NCBI GenBank assembly: GCA_016859345.1
Contig: CM029115.1
Location: 17,859,501 to 17,923,500 of the forward strand
From: Istiophorus platypterus
Taxonomy: Eukaryota; Chordata; Actinopteri; Istiophoriformes; Istiophoridae
Direction: 5' to 3'
DNA: 64,000 nt
Shown here: one piece after another, positions 50,101 through 61,180 of the stretch
Layout: each line of letters opens with the position of its first letter
Numbering within the stretch: position 1 is the stretch's first letter
Translations under genes and position numbers: made by a program
The notes under the pieces: model-generated
Databases searched by the model: none
Told to the model about the DNA's origin: nothing
The model's input: the letters and a program-made list of their open reading frames with translations, nothing else

Positions 50101-53100
50101 TCTCCCTGAGAAGAGGCTTGTGTTTCTTTCTTCAGTGCATGTGTGTTTGTGTGTGTGTGTTTGTGCATGCATGCACCTTTGCCTAAGTGAACTTATTTTC
50201 ATGCTGTCAGTATGTCATCATGCTTTACATCCTGTCACAATTCAATATCTCCTTCTAAACTCCGAGGGGAATATATTAGTTACAAAAATATACGTACTTC
50301 TTCAGGCCTATGGAGAAAAAAGAGCTGCTGGTCAGGTTTATGAAGCCGTCACAAAGATAATTCTTAAATGCTTTATCACTTTCCGGAATGGGAACACAAT
50401 CATGCAAAGAGGACACCGTGGAAGATAATTTACAGGGCTTTTAGTGCCAGTTGTTCTTACCACAGTTAAGTTACTTTATGTAAAATGCACCATCACCAAT
50501 TAGATAAATTAACCACCAAACCCTCCTCCTCCAGCCCACAGCTTTTTCCACCTATTCCCCCTCTTTTACCTTTTAAAGATCATTTTTTAGAGCTGCAACC
50601 TTTGCCAAATAGTCAGAGCACTTTAACAACCTATTTTTCCTCCATATGTTGCAATCCATACACAACGGTGCTATTTGATATTCTAGGGAACTGAACTACA
50701 CATTGTATATACACTGTGTACACTCAGGTTCAATGCTGTAGCTCACATTTGAAAGAGCTGAATCTTTGTGGCAATGACTACGCAAGGGACCTGTTATGCC
50801 TTTGGATCAAAGCAAACCTTGCACACACCAGTGCTTTGCACAGCTGCCCAAGGTTTATTTGTGGCTGCTCCTTTTTACTGATGCTGCTTTCAAGTTCATC
50901 CCAAAGGTGTATTCAGTGCAGATAATAGTGAATGGCCCACTACTTCTAAGCTGGCATAGTATATTTTTTATTCTAGTCATTGAATGTACAAGCACAAGCA
51001 GAGAACAGAAAAGATTAAATGCCTGTGTTGAAGATTGTCAGTTTTGGTCTCCCTACACAGTCCACCCTCTGGCTGCAAAGTGGCTTTTTAGTTTATGTTC
51101 ACATATTTATGTTGTATATTTATTCTTTTTTTTCTTTTTGCTGAGTTGTGTTTTCTCTTATTTTCAAATGCTCGAGTGTGCTGGGGTGAAGACAATGTTG
51201 GGAAAATGGAGTTGAATTCAGCCCATGGATTTATTCAGTCTGGTAACTTTAAAATGAACAATTTTGTGTTGTGTATTGGGAAATATAGGCATTTTGCTGG
51301 AGCCATTGCAATTGCTCTTCTCCACTGCCAACAGGTTAGCACATACTGTATAGATATACACACTCAAACACACATACTTGATATAACAATCTAAGTAATG
51401 GATTTTAAGTTAAATTTTTTCTATAATAGAATTTGTTTTGCTGTGTAAAAAAAAATAGAAAAACAATAATAGGGAATTAACTCAACTTGACTTTATCATT
51501 TTTATTATGCAGCCCACACGTCTCTCCCAAAGGTGGGGATGAAAAAATTGTTTTATTTTGTGGGCTAGAATCAGCATTTCAGACTCCACAGGTGATTATC
51601 AAAGATTATCAAAGAGTATTTGCTTTTATTCAACACCTTTCAGCACTACTTTAAAAGAATACATTTCATCAAGGTCTAAAAGTACTCCCAGTGTGCTCTG
51701 ATCTAATTTTAGTAATTATCTTTTGGCTGAAATATTTCCCTGGCTTAGTAGTTTCTCAAGAAAGCACGAGGACAATACCTAAATTGGCATCTGCCAATAG
51801 CCACATCTAAAGCAGATTTTCTGGTTGACATATGTGCATGGTGCACATTTGTAGCTGTTACCAGAGCATTCCCAGATCATGCTGTACTGCCTGCCTACCT
51901 TGGCCCTCTGGGTATCGCCTGTTGGAGCTTTCAATGCAGCTTGCTTATTTGAACCGTAATACACATCGCAAAGAACAATAAACTACTAAACAAAAAAAAC
52001 AACTAAAATTGGAGCCTTTTTCTATACTTTCTACGGAGAAACCAGTGTCATTAGCGTAGCTAAATGAATGTTGTCCATGACAGACTCTGAGGTTTAGATG
52101 AGAAGTCAGCAACCACCTGCTCCTACACCTGTTGGATTTTCAGCTACCTGCTTGCCTCCAAGCTCAGAATTTGTCTGTGCCAGTTAACATGTTGTCTCCT
52201 TAGGGTAGTGTATCATTTAGATTTTCATTTTGGATTCTGATGCTGCTCATCAGTTTTGGTTCTGAGTTGATTGTTGGGGCATTTTGAGATATTCTTCATT
52301 GTTGCATTTGGGCACTTTGTGTGGAACAGGAACAAAGCCTGATCCAGTAAAGTTTGTCAGTGCCATGACAGAAACCTTACTCCTCAATGATGATTAATAT
52401 AAAACATTTTAATAATATAGTTAAACAGATGCAAAGATATTGGTTGTTGGTTTAAAAGTGTTGCAAAACAGCATTAATAGCTATGTGTGACATATTATTA
52501 CATGCCAGTAAAAAACCATCCTGCAAGAAAATGAAAGAAAACTGTCTCATGCTAACTTCTCATCGGACCTGCAGGCTATCCTTCCTGATGCAGACCTCTT
52601 TCTCAGAAAACCTGGGAGACACCAGAGATACTCTAATGTACTTATTTCCCAGATGCGGAACCAAGTGCACTTGAAAACCGTGCAAATTTAATTTCAAAAG
52701 TGTTTGATATTTGTGTGAACCTTGACGTCCAATTCAACCGACAGTAGGAGGAGGAAATGACTTTAAGAATAAAGTAAGGTGCAGTGAAGCTGGTAGCTTG
52801 TGGATCTGGGGCATAGCTGCAGAGGAGATGAGAGAGGGAATGTGACCAAAACTTCACAGATAATACAGAGATTAGAAATCAGAGTGTGTGTATTTGTTTA
52901 TGTAACGTTATCTTCATTGGACAGGCTGTTTTAATGATATCATCTACCAGAAAGAATCACAATTCTCTCTCATAGGCTAGGTACGTTTAAATTTTACAGC
53001 ACTCAGTGAAAGATTACTCCTTTTCCAGATTCTAAAACTTGTCAGAATTTTAAAATTTTGTTTAGCTAGAAGTTGCACAGTATTGGCAGCCTCAGGAGGT

Positions 53101-56100
53101 CAGAACTCATGAACTGTTTTTCATGAACTGTTTTTCATGATGTTAAGTGAGATCAGATTTACTCACATGAGTAACTGTACAACTAAAACTTTCAATTTCA
53201 GGACTAATAATGTTCTTTTGGCAATAGGCCATGGTATAAATGTGATAATACACTCCAACTTTGTACATTCCGTAATTACACTGGAAGTCATGGAGACAAA
53301 TCACTGATTCAAGTTTGAGGCCCGTGTCTGTCTGTATCACATGATATTAAGTTGCAACAGTCTAAATATGAATAACCATTTCTGTCAGCACGTGAGGCTG
53401 AGCCTTGGGCTGCTAGTAAGCCCCCTTGAAAAAAATAAAGATGTTTTCCACTTTTTGGTATAATATCTACACAAACACATACTACATAGTCATACTTGCA
53501 ACCTTGTCGGCACACACGCACTCAGATTTTGACTTGCTGTCTTATCTTTTCCTTCCCTTTCTGCCTAGACTGAAAGAGTTGGCATACCTTTGATGAGTTG
53601 TCCTGTCTGATAGTGCAGCGATGACAGTATGCGCACACACACAAGATGAACACGGGACTTTCCTTGGATACAACCACACATGCCCTCAATATTATTCATC
53701 TTGACATCTCAGAAAAGCCTGAAGGAGGTTTTTGTCACCTAGACACATACAGCTAAAGATATAGAGTGTGTTCCATCATTTTACCGTCAGACTCTGGCAA
53801 CACTTTGGCATTTCGACATTGCCTTTTGTGACTTGACCTTTTGTGTTGAGTTTTGAAAAATCCTTCCCTCTTGTATGTTACCATAGGTGCTGAGACAGTA
53901 TTATGGCCTTTGGTTCTCTTTAACTTAATTTTCCCTTATGCCAGTACTTGCCACCGTGGATGGATTTTTCTTGGCTTTGTGCCCCAAACATAAGAGTTTG
54001 GCATGTTCAAACAGGTAGGGTTGAGGTTATGGCACAAAAGAAGCACCATATTAGACTTTTCAAATAGCTTGGGTTCATAACCCTATACTGCAGTGACTAC
54101 AGAGAGTATTCAGACACCCTGATTGATGAGGAATTTTTTTTTTCCTCATCATTCTAGACTTAATTCCCCATAATGACCAATCATTATGAAAATTATGATT
54201 GGTCTTTTAAAAAAAAAAATTGAAGGGGTTTGTATATGTTCACATACGCCTTATATTGCCTGATCATAAATGTTAACTGATGTAGGTCTACATTTTTTGC
54301 GGGTTTCTCTCCTTGTTAATATACCTCTGTTAAATTCTGCTTCTCCTGTGTTTCCCATTGTGATTTACACCGTCTTTCAGCTGGTATTGACACCATTAAG
54401 TGAATAGACTTTGAGTCCTGGCAAGTATACCCAATTTCCAAAACTTGGAAAAATGTTTCCAAAATTGATGCAAAAGAACAGTGTATAAATCTTGTTTAAG
54501 GAAAATGTGAAATTATGATTACACTTTTCATTTAAGTCATATTTTGTACACATGGTTTTCCCATGTGTTTGCCAGAAGGATGAGCAGGGTTGCTGACAGC
54601 TGTGTGAAGTTTTTCGAGGAGGTGACAGGTTTAGCGCGGATGATTCATGTCTAACCTTTAACTAATGGACAAATACCCTGTCAACCTGCCCATTCGTCTG
54701 CCTTTCCATACTTCTCTTCACTAATAATATACACTACAGGCTTGAGTCTCGCCAGCTGAAGCAGCACACATGCACCACGCTTATATTGTATGCCGAGTTG
54801 GGCACACTAATCTTTTAGTCACTCCAACATATGCCACAAATTAATAATAATCAACATATAGATTATAATGTTGTCAGAAATAATGTTGATGATTATCAGG
54901 ATTTTTTTTTTTTGCTTGGGCAAGTCCGAAATTTGCATTTGCAACACAAAAATATTTGCCAATGGTTATCTGCTGCACTATGTAGAAAAAGAACCTGTGA
55001 TTTTTCTTTTTAATTTGCTGTCTTGAAGAACGCACCAAAAAATGAAAGCGTCCCAGATTTACCTTGTATATGAGTGTTAAGGTGGCAACAGATAATAATC
55101 TTTAATTTGTTTATTTACTTTGGATTTCACGACTTGCTATCAGAGTGTCAGTATGTTGGTGCCAAGCTGCTGTTTGGAACCTGATTCTATGGAGAGTTCT
55201 GGGAATGTGCCCATGGCTGTCGTCCACTGACACTGCTGTACCTGCTGTATTATGTTGGAACCATCCTATATGTTATGCCTCTTTAAACACTTTTAGAAAA
55301 TCAGCATGCCCTTGTTGCTCTTGTTTGAGGGTTTTGTTTTTTTTTTCCAATTAATTGGATGCTAGTTTATTCTCCTTGCATGCTCCACACTTCCTGAGCA
55401 GTTTAGCCCAGGAGTGTCAAAGGGCCATCTTGTGCTTGATGATGAAAAATCAAGCCAAAGTTGCATTTCGTTTAATGTTTTTAGTCATGGTAAGAAAAAA
55501 AACAGATTCTTGGGCTTATACAAACAAGAAACTCTTTCTTTTCTTGTATGCCTATGCACGCATGCACACTTAACACACACGGAAAGACATACAGACACAA
55601 TTGTGCACACAGTATTTTTTGCCAACTCCAAGTCCTGAGTCATGCTGTTGTTTATTCTCTTCTGGCTGGTGGCCCAGACTAAGATCTCTGGCTCCCTGTG
55701 GATATTTCACAAAAAGCCAAAAGGAGTGTCATCCCCTTTATCCTTTACTCTCTCATCTCTCCATTCCTTCATCCCTCTGTCAGCTCATTTCTGTCAAGAC
55801 GGTCCTCAGACAAATTTTCTCTCTCATACACAAACAAGGGCAGATGCTGAGGGGCACTTCTTGCCTGCTTGATACAATTGTTAAAAAATAAATCAGTCGA
55901 CAACATTCAGTGCCAGAAATTTGAGACATGCAATATAGGGCAGTTTAATTATTATCGCATACTACTTAGCCCCAGAGGCCTTTTGATCATTCTAGTTTTC
56001 TAATCAGGCTATTTGCTTTACTTTGTTTTTAGATGCTGGTGTCAGTGTCCGTCTGGCTTCCTGTCTTTGGTCAAAGGAATTCATATAAACAAATACAAGC

Positions 56101-57556
56101 ACAGTATACTTATTCTTAAGAAACCCTCTCTCTACATCGTTGTCTTTTTTTCTCAATTTGTCCCTTGGATTGTGTTCTTGAGCCATTTTTAAGTGTGAAG
56201 AATCACTCTGCCATGGTCTCTAATATCCTTTGTAGTGCCACTGTCTCTGCCTTTTCTGTTGACATAAACATGCACAATGAAATGTGCACAGCTACACTGT
56301 GGGTGAAATTAGACATAGCCTCGGCGTAGGATATGCATAACAGAGGGACGGTGATATGGGTTTCTCCCTCAGAGCACAAATTACACTGCAGGCTTTAGCA
56401 TGCAAATGCCACTGACAAAAGAAATTTCAGGATGAACCATAAGTTATGACAGTTCTGATTTCATTATTTGAATAGCTGGCCCAGTTGTTTCTAATGGATG
56501 CATAAGTACTACAGCTAAATTGTGGAGATAAGATTAGTCAGCCATTTGCTTCATTTTTCAAAATTATGATATGGTTGAAGAGTGCAGAAATGAAGAGAAG
56601 GCTATTACAATATATCTCTGCAAACAAGACTTATGTCTCTCCTCTCCTCTCCTCTCCAGGTACAAGTTGATTCGCCGACGAGTGATCTGGCTAATAGGCC
56701 AGTGGATCTCTGTCAAGTTTAAATCTGATCTCCGACCTTTACTGTATGAGGTCATCCTGAGTCTCATGCAGGATCCCGACTTGGTGGTAAGGCATCTACA
56801 GACCTAAAATCTTGTTTGAGTAACCTGCTTATTAAAACTGGAGCGCAAGCTTTGCAAGAAAAACGTGGATTTGTAATGATTGAAATGAGCAGTTAGTGAA
56901 AGTACACAGTCAGCTAGACAACACTGGAACTGCAACTACTATGCTACCAACTTTCTATAAACAAACTCAAACAAGGTTAGTCAGGGACAAACTAAATTAT
57001 ATCTTTATCTTTTAATCTCACCATTAGCAGTCCGTCCTTTTGAATAACTGGGTTCAATCTTTCTGCATCTAATTGCCTCTTACTTCACAATCTCTATTTG
57101 TGAAGATTTGTCAGATGTGTTTATTTGCTTTCCTCTTAGGTGTGGTACAGATATAATGTGATTATAATATAATTGAGACTGTAATATAACTAGGATAATA
57201 ATACACATAAGGAACAAACACAATGCTGTGATAACACTAATGTGAAAGAAAGAAGCATAATTAATTATGTGTCCTCAGTTATGGCATGTACGATGCATTG
57301 TCCATTTTGGATACTTTAATTAAAAGAAGGGTACAGGTGTAGACATGCTGACACTAAGGATGTAGCGCCCTACTTTTGTGGTCATGGCTAACAGTTCATT
57401 GCCATAGGACCTAATGCATCCTGTTGTTATGGATGCCAATTAAGCGAGGAAGTTCACGTTTGTCCACATTTCATTATTTGGGCTGTATAATAAAAATGAT
57501 ATAGGTATGATATTGTTTTTATTGTATTTTATGATTACTGGGGGCATTTAAATCTA

Positions 57557-57611
<55 letters not shown>

Positions 57612-60600
57612 TATATATATATTTATATATATATAGGTTTTCCATTTCACTTATTTAATCTCCGAATGAATATGGAGGTTTCTCAATGAAGTGTATTTTT
57701 CATTGTTTTTTCAAATTATAACACAGTTCTTTATAATCTAATTCTACAATTTGCAAATAGCTTGAAGGTCTGTGAGGGTACTGAATACTCTTACAATTTC
57801 TTACTTCAAGCAAATCTGCAGTTACATACTGACAAGCTCACCTATCATGTTGTGGTTCCTAATCAGTATTGTCTGATACAATTAGATCCTCTTAGGCAGA
57901 ATGAAATATTGATCATAAACAGCCCTCTGTCAATCAGTCCAATTGATCATCACTATCTCTATTAATATTCTGCGGTCCTTGTTGTTTAGATGGAGATGGA
58001 ATCACTCATGATAACGATTATGTTCATCGCTGACGTTTTAGTTTTCATACTTAATTGAAAGCAGCACTCGACATGAGAGGCTTATTGATTTGCTTTTATC
58101 AAAATGCTTCTGAGCATCTGGATCATCTGGATGGATGAAATAATGATATTGCTATTAATTTAGCCCTATTGGAAAAAAAACTGATGTGTGAGTAGAATTA
58201 TAGTTTTATCAAAATAGTAATTTAGCTGCATGTCGTTTAAATAAGTCTCGTATGCAGTATTAGTGTCTGGAATGACATCAGTTGATGTATAACTTAAATA
58301 GATGCCTTGTATTTCTTCAGAAAATGGACTTTCCTAAATATAAATCAAAGGATTTGTTCATTTGTTTGAGAAACTAATTGTTTTTTTGTGTTGTTGTTGT
58401 TTTTTTAATTTCTACTGTTCAGTACAATTTACTTTCATAGTAACTAAAACCTTATCTTACAATTTTTTTAAGATGCTAATATATTATTGTACCTTTGGGG
58501 AAAAATATGTATTTTTCTTATGCAACATTTTACAATCTGGGACATTTTACAATCTTTTATCTGAGACAAAGACACATTCACAAACACACCAACAGTTCAC
58601 TGGCACCTATCAATGACATTCATGAGCTGAATAGCAGGTCACAGATGCCTCTTGCAGCCGGCTATTGTGCCAGTTTTTCTCTCCTCATTTCCTTCAGTGC
58701 ATTCTTCTCTGCACTCTAAAAGCTGCATTCTTATCTGGTTTTTACTCACAGATTCTGAGTAAGGCTAAAAATAATCTGGGCGGCAAGTCTAACTTCTTCT
58801 GTTTTTCGGTGATTTGCATTACTGGTGGGAGAAAATCATTATTTCTAGAATTTACCATAAAGCTTGATTTGATGACATCAAGCTGTGAGGTTGTAGTCAA
58901 CATTTTGTACCATATCTGCTTACTTTTCCTTGACTACATGAAGCCTCTGAGGCATTTCAAATATGGATTTGTCCCTTATAATTATAATCCAATCATGTTT
59001 TTGGTTACTGTACAGAAAATGCACTATTCTGACTGACTAAGTTTTAAACCACAAATTATTACTGGAAAGGAAGATTACAGCATGACAGCAAAGAGACATC
59101 ATAGCAAACATGAAATTGGAGGAATATGTAATGGACTTTTCATAAGATAAACTTTTCCCAATGCAAAATGTAAATATTTGTCTTAAGTGTTTTACAATCA
59201 GTGTAAATTGTTTAATTATGTAGTTAAACTATCTGAAACAGACAAGTGAAACCAAAACACTAATCATCGATTATTTGTTTTTCTCTTCACTTAAAAGCTT
59301 ATGAGATGGCTCTCTGTTTCCAGTTATTTTAGTGATAAGCAATCTAAACAATTAACCAATTTGTGCAAATTATTGTTGTTAAGCTTTTTGGTTGCCGTCT
59401 GAGAGGCTACAATGAAACATTGACCCGCTCTTGGGCTGTTTTTAGTCAGTCCAATCCATATTAAATTTATCTAAGGTTCAGGTAATAACTGCCATTTTAT
59501 TGGTGGAGCACTTGATGAATTACTTTCCTGAGGGAAGAGTGTTTGCATTTTGGTTGCCAAGTTAAAGTTTTTCTTTGGCTTATTTAAGAGAATTAGTTCA
59601 GCATCAATTTCACTGATTAAACCTTTAATCACTTTTAAATTCTGTTTGAACCTGTTGCTTTTTATTATACCTCAAAGAAAGTTTCAGGCTGAATAATAAT
59701 GTAAAGCAAATGCTTTGACTGAATCATTGTCAGGTTGTGGGTGTGTGCGCGTGTTTGTGTTAATGAGATCCATCTTAGTACTTCATCATACAATATATTA
59801 TCTTCTACATTTTGCTGTAGATTGAAATGCAGTTTCTTTTGTTGGTGTTTGCTTTGCCAACAAGGCCAGTGCTGATGGCAACCGATGGGCCTCGTTCATC
59901 AACATACTGTTTTAGTGCTTGTTATATACAGCATTGCTAAAACATTATTTAGTAGTTTATGATTGTGCAGACACAGTGTGGAAATTTGTGCACCTATAAA
60001 TCTAGCTATGTCTCAAATTCATCTTTAATTGTTTTATACCTTGAAAGTACATTTTACAATAGTTTTCTATATATTATTATATTGTTAATGTAGGATTTAA
60101 TTCACAGTGACATGAAATAACATTTCATTTAATTGTGAATGTGAATTTACTGCATTTTTCTCCCATGCTGCTCTTCTGAGAGCCTCTGCCTTGTTGAGAC
60201 CATATTACTACATTGCCAAACCCATGACCTGTTAAGTTTGATATAAAACAGTTACACAGATTTAAATATCGTTATCTGTGGATTAAATGTGTCAGAAGTG
60301 TCTTTAATGACTCAATTTCATTCTGTATTCCATGGAAAAGTAGCTCCAACTTTATGTTTGGTCTCAAAATCTTATGTTGTGTTACATATTGATGACATGC
60401 ACACCTTTGACAAAACTGTGTTAAATGAAAGTTATTGCAGTACCATTGCAGCCTCAAGAGTCTCTCTGAATACCATTGTGTCATAAACACATACTGTTCA
60501 TAGTCAAACATAAAAAGTAAAAATGTCTTCATGTAGTTTAAAGCTAAAATCTAATTTTGCTGCTGATCCTCTGCAGTAGTGATAAGTTTTCACTCTACAT

Positions 60601-61112
60601 GGAGACGTGTTTCATTGATTTGGTACTCCATCATATAAGCATGGTTAAAAATAAGTAACTTCCTGAAAGCAGGCTTACCTTTGGAACTGATTGGTTATAA
60701 GAATGCAAAATGTCGAGAGTACAAAAAGAGAAACTCCAACCGCATCAGAGGAGATGGTGCCTGTTTTTAGGAGCCATAAATATGCATATGTAAATGATTT
60801 ATTAACTGAAAAATAAAATATTTAACAAACATATTTTGTTCTGCAAATGTAAGCTGTCATCCAGAATGACATAATAATTATTTAGTTTTTGCCATATTTG
60901 ATAGATGTGATAACATGCACATGGAGAAATAAGGATTCAATTGATATATTATTTCTAGCCATTATTGTTTAGGATAGGTTGGGAATAAATATGAACTAAA
61001 CACAGTTATTTGCTGTTTGGTCCTGTAATCAAAACATAGGGTGAACAAAGTCCAGACTATTTTGTCCAACCTGCTTTATTTAATGTTTGATCACTGAATA
61101 AAAGACCAGAGA

Positions 61113-61180
<68 letters not shown>

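Noticed and set aside
50036..50428. 130-codon frame in intron 15
   Set aside because: Includes a GT-rich tract and shows no conserved motif; a chance frame.
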